Positions 8,910-17,635 of a stretch of 64,000 nt of DNA are shown in pieces (position 1 is the stretch's first letter; every line of letters starts with the position of its first letter). The notes below the pieces were generated by a model, which saw only the letters and a list, made by a program, of their open reading frames with translations, had not been told where the DNA came from and made no database searches. The DNA comes from Sphingobium sp. AP49 (lineage in GTDB: Bacteria > Pseudomonadota > Alphaproteobacteria > Sphingomonadales > Sphingomonadaceae): assembly GCF_000281715.2 (NCBI RefSeq), contig NZ_CP124576.1, forward strand, positions 751,501 to 815,500, written 5' to 3'. Both the position numbers and the translations under genes were made by a program.

Positions 8910-10139
8910 TCAGAAGGATGTCTTGAGCCGCAACCCCATATAGGCGGCGGTTGGCGCGCTGGCGATGATCGGATCGATCAGTTGGGCATTTGCTGTCAGG
9001 CGGAAATTCCTGACGATTTCGGCGGTATAATAGATTTCAGCGCCCTGTTCGTCCTGCAGGGGCAGGATGGGGGCCATGCCTTCGACCAAGCGGTGCGCCA
9101 GCGAGAATCGGAAATAGCCGATGCCGAACCGGTCCTTGGGACGGGTCCGGATCGGCGGCGATCCCGCGATTCCGAACGTACCGCTCCAGTCCAATATGCC
9201 CGGGGCGCCGGTGGAAAAGCCGATATGGCCGAACAGGCCCCAACCCCGCTTGGGATCGAGCGGATCCTGCCACAGAAATTGCTGGACCGCATAGCGCAGG
9301 TGCAGCCCGCCGGGATCGCGGGGGAGCAGCAGGCCCGATCCGGGTGGCGGCTGGATATCGGGATAGTCCTCGCGCCCGTTCACCCGTCGGCTGGTGAGGT
9401 AGATGGTGGCGCTGTGATAGCCTTGCCGTCCGCCGATCCGTGCTGGCAATGTCGCCACGAACATGGCGTTGACGCCATTCTCGAAGGCCTTCCTGGGGAC
9501 GTAGCGTCGTACCCAGCTTTCCGGCGTCCAGATGCCGAGGTTGAAGGTGAAGGGGCCAACCGGGGCGCTGGCGATCGCGCCCAGCACCTTGGGGGAGGCA
9601 AGCAGGCCCGGCGGGGCGGCCAGCGCCATATGCTGAAACCCTTCCTTGCCGCCGCCGCTGACCACGGGCAGGTTCACGCTGGCATCGAACAGGTTGATCT
9701 TACCGGCCTGCAGCCGCAGCTTGCCCAGTTTCTGGACGATGTTGACCGAAAGGTCGAAGGCCTCGTCATTGCTGACCGGGATGCTGAGCGCGGCGTTGAC
9801 CGGCAGCAGGGTCTGCGCCCCGATCCGATTGGTGCTGTCGCCATAGACATATTCGGCCTGCAGATTGATCGTCAGCCCGTCCCACAGGCCGGCGGCGGCA
9901 CCGTCGATCCGGGCATAACCGTCTAGCCGCCCGCCATAGCGTGGCTCCGCCTTGCCGGTGCCGGCTACCGAAGAGCCAACGAACTGTGTCCAATCGGCGC
10001 GCAGGTCCAACGGCGACGAGACAGGGGCTTCCTGCGCGATCACGATGCTGGCCGAAACGAGCATGCCAAGCCAGCACAGCGCCGCCGCTCGCGCCACTTG
10101 CGCGCATATGCGCCATCTCTGTGTTGCCACCCCTGCCAT
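8910..10139 (-). CDS. Carbohydrate-selective porin (OprB family)
   Basis: A 409-residue outer-membrane beta-barrel with a signal peptide (cleavage near VIAQ-E). Features of the OprB family include NLQAEYVYGDSTNRIG, the KLGKLRLQAGKIN strand with nearby FDASV, GFGHIG-type segments (WGLFGHIGFSTG) and a C-terminal aromatic residue (RLKTSF) as needed for BAM recognition. Such porins let sugars diffuse across the outer membrane. ATG 10139 was taken as the start; the leader is long, with a basic stretch before the hydrophobic core, so a later start (for example at Met26) is possible. No sugar-use genes are adjacent. Confidence 0.8.
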   Translation of the reverse strand: MAGVATQRWRICAQVARAAALCWLGMLVSASIVIAQEAPVSSPLDLRADWTQFVGSSVAGTGKAEPRYGGRLDGYARIDGAAAGLWDGLTINLQAEYVYGDSTNRIGAQTLLPVNAALSIPVSNDEAFDLSVNIVQKLGKLRLQAGKINLFDASVNLPVVSGGGKEGFQHMALAAPPGLLASPKVLGAIASAPVGPFTFNLGIWTPESWVRRYVPRKAFENGVNAMFVATLPARIGGRQGYHSATIYLTSRRVNGREDYPDIQPPPGSGLLLPRDPGGLHLRYAVQQFLWQDPLDPKRGWGLFGHIGFSTGAPGILDWSGTFGIAGSPPIRTRPKDRFGIGYFRFSLAHRLVEGMAPILPLQDEQGAEIYYTAEIVRNFRLTANAQLIDPIIASAPTAAYMGLRLKTSF

Positions 10140-10203
10140 GGCGCAATCTTAGATTGCATGCCCGCTCCTGCCCCTAGGGAAAAGTGCCGGGATGGCGGCG
10201 GGG

Positions 10204-10632
10204 CTATCCGGATGTCGCGGGACGGCGCGAACGCCTGATATGGGCGAGCAACGCCAGGCATCCCATCGCCGCCAGCGTGATCCAGGGCGATGCCATCATG
10301 ATGATGCCCAGGCCGATGTCGGCCCCGCCGGCAAAATCGGTCAGATAATCCTGTCGCAATTGCCAGACGGCGAAGGTCGCGAACAATGACGTCATGCCGA
10401 TTGCCACGACCCATAACCATCGTCGGCGGCTGCCAATCAGCGCGAGCACCAGCATGGGCAGCACGGCGATGGCGAAATGGAACGCGGTGAGGTCGGGCGC
10501 ATCAATGAAACCCAGCCTCCCGTCCGCAAAAGGTGTCCGCCCGACGACGATATCGGCCGCCACATTTTCGGCCAGCATGATCAAGAGGCCGATAGCCAGC
10601 GCTGCACCGATCAGGGGCAGGCGCCGACGCAT
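10204..10632 (-). CDS. Small four-helix membrane protein coupled to uvrB
   Basis: A 142-residue inner-membrane protein with four predicted transmembrane segments (around residues 8-26, 49-66, 73-93 and 106-130). Its ATG overlaps the uvrB stop in the sequence TGATG, so translation is likely coupled to uvrB. No domain is recognised. Its position behind uvrB does not by itself imply a DNA-repair role. Confidence 0.65.
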   Translation of the reverse strand: MRRRLPLIGAALAIGLLIMLAENVAADIVVGRTPFADGRLGFIDAPDLTAFHFAIAVLPMLVLALIGSRRRWLWVVAIGMTSLFATFAVWQLRQDYLTDFAGGADIGLGIIMMASPWITLAAMGCLALLAHIRRSRRPATSG

Positions 10633-12815
10633 CACCGTCCAAACTTCCGCGTCGTTTTCCCGAAACGCCCCTTGCGCGTTCCCGGCTTGCCCTCGGTCGC
10701 GCGGCCGCGCGGGGCGGCCACCTGCTGATCCGCCGGCAGGCCCAGTTCCTCGGCCTCCAGCTTGCGAATCTCGTCGCGGATGCGGCCGGCTTCCTCGAAC
10801 TCCAGGTCGGCGGCGGCAGCCCGCATCTTCTTTTCCAGATCCTCGATATAGGCGCGCAGATTATGGCCGACCAGGTGCGGGCGATCTTCCAGTCCCGTCT
10901 CGACCGTGACCTGATCCTTGGATGCCACATGGGCGATGATGTCGCCGATATTGCGCTTGATCGTGGTCGGCGTGATGCCGTGTTCGAGGTTGTAGGCCTC
11001 CTGCTTCTCGCGGCGGCGGCTGGTTTCGTTGAGTGCACGCTCCATCGACCCGGTGATGCGGTCGGCATAAAGGATCACGCGCCCTTCGACGTTACGCGCC
11101 GCGCGGCCGATCGTCTGGATCAGCGATGTTTCGGACCGCAGGAACCCTTCCTTGTCCGCGTCCAATATAGCCACCAGTCCGCATTCGGGAATGTCGAGCC
11201 CCTCGCGCAGCAGGTTGATGCCGATCAGTACGTCATAGACGCCGAGCCGCAGGTCGCGGATCAGCTCGATACGCTCCAGCGTCTCGACGTCGCTGTGCAT
11301 GTAGCGGACCTTGATCCCCGCCTCATGCATGAACTCGGTCAGATCCTCGGCCATGCGCTTGGTCAGCGTCGTGACGAGCGTGCGGTATCCCTGCGCCGCG
11401 ACCTTGCGGCATTCGTTGATCAGATCATCGACCTGGTCCTCGACCGGCTTGATCTCGACCGGCGGGTCGATGAGGCCGGTGGGGCGGATCACCTGTTCGC
11501 TGAACACGCCGCCGGTCTGCTCCATCTCCCATGGGCCGGGCGTCGCGGAGACGCTGACCGTCTGCGGCCGCATCGCGTCCCATTCGTTGAAGCGCAGCGG
11601 GCGGTTGTCGATGCAGCTGGGCAGGCGGAAGCCATATTCGGCCAGCGTGATCTTGCGCCGGTGGTCGCCGCGCGCCATCGCACCGATCTGCGGTACGGTC
11701 TGGTGGCTTTCGTCCACGAACAGCATGGCGTTTTCGGGCAGATACTCGAACAAGGTCGGCGGCGGCTCGCCGGGCAGGCGGCCGGTCAGGAAGCGGCTGT
11801 AATTCTCGATCCCCGCGCAGCTTCCGGTGGCTGCGATCATCTCCAGGTCGAAATTGGTGCGCTGCTCCAGCCGCTGCGCCTCCAGCAGCTTGCCCTCGGC
11901 CTCCAGCTCCTTCAGCCGCTCGGTCAGCTCGAACCGGATCGCTTCCATCGCCTGCTTGAGCGTCGGCCCGGGCGTCACATGGTGGCTGTTGGGGAAGACC
12001 TTCACATAATCCAGGCTGGCGATCTTCTTGCCGGAGAGCGGATCGAATTCGACAATCTCCTCGATCTCGTCGCCGAAAAAGCTGATGCGCCAGGCCGTGT
12101 CCTCATAATGGGACGGGAAGATTTCCAGATTGTCACCCTTCACGCGGAAATTGCCACGCGCGAAACCGGCATCGTTGCGCTTATACTGGAGCGCCACCAG
12201 CTTGCGGATGATCTCGCGCTGGTCCTCGATCCCGCCCTTCTTCATGCTGAAGGTCATGGCCGAATAGGTCTCGACCGACCCGATGCCATAGAGGCAGGAG
12301 ACCGACGCGACGATGATGACATCGTCCCGCTCCAGCAGCGCCCGGGTCGCCGAATGGCGCATCCGGTCGATGCTCTCGTTTACGCTCGATTCCTTCTCGA
12401 TATAGGTGTCCGACCGCGCGACATAGGCTTCGGGCTGGTAATAGTCGTAATAGCTGACGAAATATTCGACCGCATTGTCGGGGAAGAAGCTCTTGAACTC
12501 GCCATAGAGCTGCGCTGCCAGAATCTTGTTGGGCGCCAGGATCAGCGCTGGGCGTTGCAGCGCCTCGATCACCTTGGCCATGGTGAAGGTCTTGCCGGAG
12601 CCGGTGACGCCCAGCAGCACCTGATCGCGTTCGCCTGCCAGCGCCTGTTCGACCAGTTCGGGGATCGCGGTGCGCTGGTCGCCCGATGGCTCATAGTCGC
12701 TGACCAGCGTGAACGGCCGGCCGCCCTCGCTCTTTTCCGGGCGCGCGGGCCGGTGGGGCACGAAATCCTGGCCGGTTTCGGGTTCGTCAAGCGTGGTGCG
12801 GATCTGGATGGCCAT
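10632..12815 (-). CDS. uvrB: UvrABC excinuclease subunit B
   Basis: A 727-residue DNA-damage recognition helicase of nucleotide excision repair. It loads on damage with UvrA and recruits UvrC in the cytosol. The Walker A motif GVTGSGKT is at residues 69-76, the beta-hairpin region includes [10 protein letters not shown], the Walker B-type box reads FVDESHQT, and the helicase motif VI region contains [13 protein letters not shown] domain ([30 protein letters not shown] region) lies near residue 660 and binds UvrC. The protein is somewhat longer than the E. coli form because of a basic C-terminal tail and a short N-terminal extension. It is cotranscribed with the small membrane gene downstream. 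Confidence 0.96.
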   Translation of the reverse strand: MAIQIRTTLDEPETGQDFVPHRPARPEKSEGGRPFTLVSDYEPSGDQRTAIPELVEQALAGERDQVLLGVTGSGKTFTMAKVIEALQRPALILAPNKILAAQLYGEFKSFFPDNAVEYFVSYYDYYQPEAYVARSDTYIEKESSVNESIDRMRHSATRALLERDDVIIVASVSCLYGIGSVETYSAMTFSMKKGGIEDQREIIRKLVALQYKRNDAGFARGNFRVKGDNLEIFPSHYEDTAWRISFFGDEIEEIVEFDPLSGKKIASLDYVKVFPNSHHVTPGPTLKQAMEAIRFELTERLKELEAEGKLLEAQRLEQRTNFDLEMIAATGSCAGIENYSRFLTGRLPGEPPPTLFEYLPENAMLFVDESHQTVPQIGAMARGDHRRKITLAEYGFRLPSCIDNRPLRFNEWDAMRPQTVSVSATPGPWEMEQTGGVFSEQVIRPTGLIDPPVEIKPVEDQVDDLINECRKVAAQGYRTLVTTLTKRMAEDLTEFMHEAGIKVRYMHSDVETLERIELIRDLRLGVYDVLIGINLLREGLDIPECGLVAILDADKEGFLRSETSLIQTIGRAARNVEGRVILYADRITGSMERALNETSRRREKQEAYNLEHGITPTTIKRNIGDIIAHVASKDQVTVETGLEDRPHLVGHNLRAYIEDLEKKMRAAAADLEFEEAGRIRDEIRKLEAEELGLPADQQVAAPRGRATEGKPGTRKGRFGKTTRKFGR

Positions 12816-12864
12816 GGGCGTAATATGGGGTCTTTGGGCTAGGGCGCAATCCGCGCCGGGCGGG

Positions 12865-13293
12865 TCAGGGGTTCAGTTCAAAGGCGGTCTTGGGCGGCGG
12901 CGGATAGACGACCGGCTTATCGCCAAAGCGCGCGCGCAGGGCGGCCTGGCGGCGCTCGTCATCGATCACTTCGACATCTACCTCATCAGGATATCGGAAG
13001 CTGACGTCGAATTTCCCATCCTTGATTTCATATTCCATGATCGACCAGCGTTTGATGCCACCTTCCTCGGACTCGGCGTGCCAGGCTTTCCAAAGAAGAT
13101 CGGAAAGAACCCTGTTGCTGTCGAGATTTCTGATCTGACGCCCCTCATCCTTGAAGACGTTGGGGCTGATCCATCTATCGCCGACCTCCACATAGAGGAA
13201 AATGCCATCCGGATCACCGCCGACGATATGAACCAGCTCCACACCGACCTCGTTGAAGAGTGGTCCCAGAATAGCCAGCTTATCTTTTTCCAT
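12865..13293 (-). CDS. Predicted immunity protein, YezG/DUF600-like
   Basis: A 142-residue acidic cytosolic protein. The segments [23 protein letters not shown] and [17 protein letters not shown] match the pattern of the YezG/DUF600 family, known as immunity proteins to polymorphic nuclease toxins. Its ATG at 13293 lies within the last 14 bases of the LysM-nuclease gene, with a GAAGGG ribosome site inside the toxin coding region, so the two are translated from one message and probably in step. Base composition is clearly lower in GC than in neighbouring uvrB, pointing to recent acquisition or fast turnover. It ends 49 bases before the start of uvrB, on the same strand. Confidence 0.72.
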   Translation of the reverse strand: MEKDKLAILGPLFNEVGVELVHIVGGDPDGIFLYVEVGDRWISPNVFKDEGRQIRNLDSNRVLSDLLWKAWHAESEEGGIKRWSIMEYEIKDGKFDVSFRYPDEVDVEVIDDERRQAALRARFGDKPVVYPPPPKTAFELNP

Positions 13294-14296
13294 CTTCGGC
13301 GCCCTTCGCTTCGTTTGGGAATTCTTTGACGAATCTTCTGCCATCAACATACCAAGTGACATTAAGTTGATAGGGTCGTTGGGAGATGCCTTCATAAAGC
13401 GGTTCGATGTCAACGAATACCTTGTGTCCTGTCCGTAATTCCTTGGCCCATACATCCTCCATGGTGCGATAGCTGCCACGGTTGAAATTCGCATTCTGGG
13501 CGAAATGGTTGAAGCTGTCGCTGGGACCATTGAATCGGGCAGCGATGAAATGACCGCCATCATCGTCACCACGCCGATTAGGCTTGCCCGCCTGCGCCTG
13601 ATTGCGACGTGATCGCACAGGTGAGGTGGCCAGCGACAATTGGCCAAATGTTCGCCGGCTGCGCGCAATGACGTCGATGTGGAAATCATAGCCATTTTTC
13701 GTCTCCTTCCGCCAGTTCGTGTCTAGAATCTGGCTCACCAATGCGGGCGGATCGGCCGGATTGGGCGGCAATTCCCCATCATGCGTGTCCATATAATGGG
13801 CAAGCGCGAGGAACTTGTTCTTGGCCGTTCGGGCGGCATCCAGATAGGTCTGGTGCGGTAGCTTCAATTGCTGACCGATCTGCAAGGGCTTATCGATCGG
13901 CATGCCGTTCAGCCAGGCGAGATCAGCAGCCGTCAGTCCCTGGCGCTGGGCGGCGATACGGGTAAGCGTGTCGCCCTGTTTGACCACATAAAGCGCATGA
14001 TTGGCGGGATGATCGGCGCGAAGGCGATCGCGATCAGGGGCGCCACTTTCCCTTGCCGCCGTTGGCGTGGGCCGCGCGACGCCGGTGCCACCGGGCTGGG
14101 CCGAAGGTGCATTTCCATTGCTACCCGTGGCGCCGAAATAGCGGCCTCGTCCACGGAAGGCGAAGCGGCCATTCTCCTCGTCATGCCAGGGGTTGAACTT
14201 CATCTCGATCGCATCCGGACCGATACGCCGGCCGGTGCGCAAATAAAGGCTGAACGCGGTTTCGCGACTGGAACGAACGAACTCCCCTTCGGTCAT
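13280..14296 (-). CDS. LysM-containing polymorphic toxin with NS_2-type DNA/RNA nuclease domain
   Basis: A 338-residue protein with no signal peptide. Residues 1-55 form a short N-terminal block with TGRRI and KFNPWHDEENGRFAF; 56-98 is a low-complexity linker; 101-147 is a LysM peptidoglycan-binding domain (VVKQGDTLTRIAAQ...QIGQQLKLP). Residues of about 200-325 match the Endonuclease_NS_2 pattern, with DDDGGHFIAARFNG (His249), Asn263, Gln267, Asn270, Glu280 and a late RPYQLNVTWYVDG strand. This domain is known in polymorphic toxins. Start ATG 14296 follows GGGGGAG. The adjacent overlapping YezG-like gene supports a toxin-immunity pair. The export route is unknown; no secretion genes are in the window. 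Confidence 0.75.
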   Translation of the reverse strand: MTEGEFVRSSRETAFSLYLRTGRRIGPDAIEMKFNPWHDEENGRFAFRGRGRYFGATGSNGNAPSAQPGGTGVARPTPTAARESGAPDRDRLRADHPANHALYVVKQGDTLTRIAAQRQGLTAADLAWLNGMPIDKPLQIGQQLKLPHQTYLDAARTAKNKFLALAHYMDTHDGELPPNPADPPALVSQILDTNWRKETKNGYDFHIDVIARSRRTFGQLSLATSPVRSRRNQAQAGKPNRRGDDDGGHFIAARFNGPSDSFNHFAQNANFNRGSYRTMEDVWAKELRTGHKVFVDIEPLYEGISQRPYQLNVTWYVDGRRFVKEFPNEAKGAEDGKR

Positions 14297-14502
14297 CGTC
14301 ACTCCCCCAAGGATATGAAGGGAATGCGTAGCATAAATATCAGAACAAAACAAGAACAAATGAGACGGGCTTGCGCCGTGCCTCCCTACGGCGAGGCGTG
14401 GTCCGGATCGCAATAATCCCGATATCCAGATCCGCCGCCCCTTGCTAAGCTTGGGCCAGATAAAGGGTCGCTTCTGCCAAGACATGCCAGGGGAAGCCGG
14501 TG

Positions 14503-15069
14503 ATGACCAAAGCCTTGACCAACGGCCTGCTGGTCTGCGCGCTCGCGATGGTGGCGGGATGCGGTAAGCAGCCGGCCGGCCAGGATACGCAGATAGCCGC
14601 GACCGATGCGATGAGTCATGATGCCGCCGTCACGCAGCTCGAAAAGGTACAGCTCAAGCCCGGCCAATGGGAAGGGCGCTTCGTGACGGACCGGATGGAC
14701 ATCAGCGGCGGCCAGGCCTTGCCCGCCGCGGCGCGCCAGCGGATGCAGCAGGCGACAAGCCGCACCCTGCGCTATTGCATCACGCCTGAACAAGCCGCGA
14801 ATCCCGACGGCCGCGCCTTTTCGGGCGATCCGGGCAAGGAGTGCCGCTATAGTGATTTCACCGTGCGCGGCGGCACGGTGAAGGGCAATGTCACCTGCCG
14901 GCGCGACGGCGGTACCAGCAGCATGGCGATGGCCGGCATTTATGCGCCTGACAGTTATGCGGTGCAGATGGACATGCACCAGACGGGCTTGCCCAATGGC
15001 ATGGAGATGACGATGAAGGCACGGTCGGAAGGCCGCTGGATCGGTCCGGACTGTTCGGAGAAGCAATGA
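14503..15069 (+). CDS. DUF3617-family lipoprotein
   Basis: A 188-residue predicted lipoprotein (lipobox VAGC near residue 20). The mature part shows the DUF3617 pattern KPGQWEG...R(Y/C)CITPEQA...ECRYSDFTVRGG...GNVTC, with paired cysteines probably forming disulfides in the periplasm. The function of DUF3617 is unknown. ATG 14503 follows GGGGAAG; GTG 14500 is an alternative. The stop overlaps the start of the next secreted protein (ATGA at 15066-15069), so the two are probably translationally coupled. It is divergent from the toxin gene across 206 bases. Confidence 0.75.
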   Translation: MTKALTNGLLVCALAMVAGCGKQPAGQDTQIAATDAMSHDAAVTQLEKVQLKPGQWEGRFVTDRMDISGGQALPAAARQRMQQATSRTLRYCITPEQAANPDGRAFSGDPGKECRYSDFTVRGGTVKGNVTCRRDGGTSSMAMAGIYAPDSYAVQMDMHQTGLPNGMEMTMKARSEGRWIGPDCSEKQ

Positions 15070-16010
15070 AAGTGTCGAGAACGCGCTGGCCGGCTGCCGC
15101 TGCAATGATGGCGTTGGCAGTTGTCACGAGCGCAAGCGCGCAGGCCCCGACCGCGCAACCAGATGATATGATCGTGGTGCAGGGGCAGCGGCTCAGCCGT
15201 CAGGAAGCGCTGAACCGCGCCCAGGGTTTCGTGCGGACGCTGGGGGTAGTTCAGGGCGACCGAAGCCTTGCGCGTTGGGTCGCGCCGATCTGTCCGAAGG
15301 TCATCGGTCTTTCGCCCGAGCATAGCCGCATCGTGATGGACCGGCTGCATGCGACGATCATGGCGGTCGGTGCTCCCCTGGCTAAGGGGGCATGCGATAC
15401 CAACCTGCTCGTGGCCTTCGTCAGCGATGGCAAACAGATGGTCAATATCATCGACCAGAAGCAGAGCCGCCGCATGGCCCAGGTGCAGGGGCCAGACCGT
15501 CGCGCCCTGCTCGAAAGCGATGCGCCGATCCGCTGGTGGTACATGATCGACCTGGGGTCGGGCGACGGGGCCGGGGTCGGATCGAACGCGCCGCCAGGCG
15601 TGGGCGGCAACAGCGATACCGGCTCGCCGATGTGGGACGGTATTCCGACCAGCCAATCCTATGGATCGAGCCTTATCCGCAGCCCGGTCATCCGGATGAT
15701 TTCGGCCGCAACAGTGTTGATCGACGTCAACCGGGCGGAGGGTGTATCGCTGACTTCGGTGATCGATTATGCCGCCTTCGTCGGCTTGGCCGAGGTGCGC
15801 GCCCGGGCGCTGCCGCCGCTGCCGTCGATCCTCAACCTGTTCGGATCGCGGGCGGAGGGTGCTGAAGGTTCAAACCATGCCCTTACCGATTGGGACCGAC
15901 GCTTCCTGGTTCGCCTCTACACGCTGCCGCTCAATCGTCTGGCGTCGGCGCAGCGCAATCGGCTGGTCAATGCCCTGCTGGATGAGGATGGGCCGGACAC
16001 TGCCGACTGA
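15066..16010 (+). CDS. Secreted protein of unknown function
   Basis: A 314-residue protein with a signal peptide (cleavage near ASAQ-A) followed by DDMIVVQGQRLSRQEALNRAQGFVRTLG. Two conserved-looking cysteines (APICPKV and KGACDTN), a Gly/Ser/Pro-rich middle (residues of about 170-195) and a C-terminal helical region with DWDRRFLVRLYTLP are visible. I do not assign a family. It overlaps the DUF3617 gene by four bases, and its 3' end overlaps the HNH gene, so all three may form one operon. The regular spacing and signal peptide argue for a real envelope protein. Confidence 0.7.
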   Translation: MKVSRTRWPAAAAMMALAVVTSASAQAPTAQPDDMIVVQGQRLSRQEALNRAQGFVRTLGVVQGDRSLARWVAPICPKVIGLSPEHSRIVMDRLHATIMAVGAPLAKGACDTNLLVAFVSDGKQMVNIIDQKQSRRMAQVQGPDRRALLESDAPIRWWYMIDLGSGDGAGVGSNAPPGVGGNSDTGSPMWDGIPTSQSYGSSLIRSPVIRMISAATVLIDVNRAEGVSLTSVIDYAAFVGLAEVRARALPPLPSILNLFGSRAEGAEGSNHALTDWDRRFLVRLYTLPLNRLASAQRNRLVNALLDEDGPDTAD

Positions 16011-16293
16011 CGGATCGGATCGCTGCTGGCTCTGCGCCCGTCCGCTCGGTACCCGGACCGAATGGCATCATCCCGTGCCCAAAAGCCGGGGCGGGCGGCA
16101 GATGGTACCGGTTCACCCGATCTGTCACCGCACCATCCATGCGACCCTGTCCAACGCGGAACTGGCACGCGCCTATGCCGATCCGGCGGCCCTGCGTGCC
16201 CATCCCTCGATCATCCGCTTTCTCGCCTGGATCACCGACAAGCCAGCTGATTTCCACGCGCCGACGCTGACTGCTGGGCGCCGTCGGCGATGA
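15982..16293 (+). CDS. Small HNH-type protein
   Basis: A protein of about 103 residues with CWLCARPLG, then WHHPVPKSRGG and VPVHPICHRTIH. This arrangement (CxxC, HH, CxxxxH) is that of an HNH/ββα-metal nuclease with a structural zinc site. ATG 15982 and ATG 15988 are both in frame and both lie inside the end of the preceding gene, giving an overlap of 23-29 bases. The domain occupies nearly the whole protein. Whether it nicks DNA, acts as a nuclease in repair, or has lost activity is unknown; all visible metal-site residues are intact. Confidence 0.7.
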   Translation: MRMGRTLPTDGSDRCWLCARPLGTRTEWHHPVPKSRGGRQMVPVHPICHRTIHATLSNAELARAYADPAALRAHPSIIRFLAWITDKPADFHAPTLTAGRRRR

Positions 16294-16371
16294 TTGCGCG
16301 TCCGCGACATTTCCGCTTGCACCCTTGCCTGCATCGGTAGAGCGTGCCGGATGGAAAACAGGGGAGAGGAT

Positions 16372-16875
16372 ATGCGTGACATTCTGACGGCCGGGCTGCT
16401 GGCGACGACCCTTGGCCTGGCGGCTTGTGGCAGCGAACCGGCCGCACCGCCTGCGCAGGAGGAAGAGACCGCACCGGTGCTGTTGAAGGCCGGGGAATGG
16501 ACGATCACCCGCAAGACCACCGGCTATAATACGCCGACGGTGACGCCGGCCGAATATCAGGCGGCGCTCAAGCAGGAGAGCGAAGACAAGGTCTGCCTCA
16601 AGGTCGATGCCCAGGGCGTGCCCGATGCCAATGCGCTGGCGGGGAGCGAAGGCAGCGACTGTAGCTACAAGGACAAGCTGATCCGTAAGGGACGGCTGAT
16701 CGCGACCCTGGCTTGTAAGGCGGGCGCAGGTACGTCGGAGATTGTGGTAGAGGGTAATTTCACCGAAGATGGCCTGACTCTGGGCACCACCATGACCAAG
16801 ACGCAAGGGGGCAAGCCGGTACTGCGCACCACCCACGACTTGACCGGCAAGCGCGAAGGGAATTGCCCGGCCTGA
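16372..16875 (+). CDS. DUF3617-family lipoprotein (second copy)
   Basis: A 167-residue lipoprotein with lipobox LAAC and an acidic/Pro-rich linker (EPAAPPAQEEETAP). It has the DUF3617 features KAGEWTITRKTTGY, DKVCLKV, GSDCSYKD, TLACKAG and a closing GNCPA cysteine. It is a distant paralogue of the protein at 14503-15069; the shared features are the tryptophan after a glycine-containing motif and the cysteine spacing. GGGGAGAGG lies directly before ATG 16372. It converges on the HPP gene, with 13 bases between the stops. Confidence 0.75.
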   Translation: MRDILTAGLLATTLGLAACGSEPAAPPAQEEETAPVLLKAGEWTITRKTTGYNTPTVTPAEYQAALKQESEDKVCLKVDAQGVPDANALAGSEGSDCSYKDKLIRKGRLIATLACKAGAGTSEIVVEGNFTEDGLTLGTTMTKTQGGKPVLRTTHDLTGKREGNCPA

Positions 16876-16888
16876 TCAGGGCGGGGAT

Positions 16889-17569
16889 TCAATCCGCTCG
16901 GCGCGCCTTGGCGTGAATCTCCGCGCGGGATAATAGCAGATCCAGATCTGCGCGACTGATGTCGAAGCTGTCGGGCAGTTCAGCCAGCGCCTGGTCGATA
17001 TCTTCCAGATGGAAGCCGGCCGCCTCTCGCAACTGGTCGGCGAAGACCGGTGGCGCGATCGGCTGGTGCGGATAGCTGTGGCCCGACAGGCGATGAAAGA
17101 AGAGGCCGAGCGACACCAGGGCGATCGAATTGATTCCGACCGGCGCGAAGGCAAAGGCATAGCCCGCGTCATGAATGCCCTGGCTGCCGATGACGGCGGT
17201 CAGGGCCGCCGCGCCGCCGGGTGGGTGCAGGCAGCGCAGCAGGCTCATCAGCAATATCGCTGTACCCACTGCCACCCCCGCCGCGACCATCATGTCCGGG
17301 ATCATGTGGAACGCGGCGACGCCGACCAGGCTGGACAGGATGTTGCCGCCGACCACCGGCCATGGCTGGGCCAGGGGGCTGGCCGGCACGGCAAAGATCA
17401 GCACCGCTGAGGCGCCCAGCGGCGCGACGATAATCGGCAGGTCACCGGCATGCAGCGGCAACTGGCTGCACACCAATATGGTGAGGCTGATGCCGATCGC
17501 GGCGCCCAGGCCTGCGACGATCCGGTCGATTGGCCGCGCACCCGCCAGCAGGGGCTTGAAGATGTTCAT
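16889..17569 (-). CDS. HPP-family inner-membrane protein
   Basis: A 226-residue integral membrane protein with four transmembrane segments within residues 20-160. It carries the family signature LRCLHPPGGAAALTAV (the HPP tripeptide), plus IIVAPLGASAVLIFAVPASPLAQPW. HPP proteins have been linked to nitrite transport in cyanobacteria and plants, but bacterial members are mostly uncharacterised. The C-terminal 60 residues form a soluble acidic tail. ATG 17569 gives the short basic N-terminus before the first helix. Confidence 0.8.
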   Translation of the reverse strand: MNIFKPLLAGARPIDRIVAGLGAAIGISLTILVCSQLPLHAGDLPIIVAPLGASAVLIFAVPASPLAQPWPVVGGNILSSLVGVAAFHMIPDMMVAAGVAVGTAILLMSLLRCLHPPGGAAALTAVIGSQGIHDAGYAFAFAPVGINSIALVSLGLFFHRLSGHSYPHQPIAPPVFADQLREAAGFHLEDIDQALAELPDSFDISRADLDLLLSRAEIHAKARRAD

Positions 17570-17635
17570 GCTTGGCCCTTGCGACGCAACCGGTCGAAAA
17601 GCCACCCCGTTTTTCTTGGCGCCGCCGATGCCCGC

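Noticed and set aside
10863..12842. 659-codon open frame on the plus strand
   Set aside because: It is antisense to uvrB, which is unmistakable.
13294..13695. Upstream extension of the immunity-protein frame into the toxin gene
   Set aside because: The extra 134 codons overlap the toxin in another frame, lack any domain, and a ribosome site supports the shorter start at 13293.
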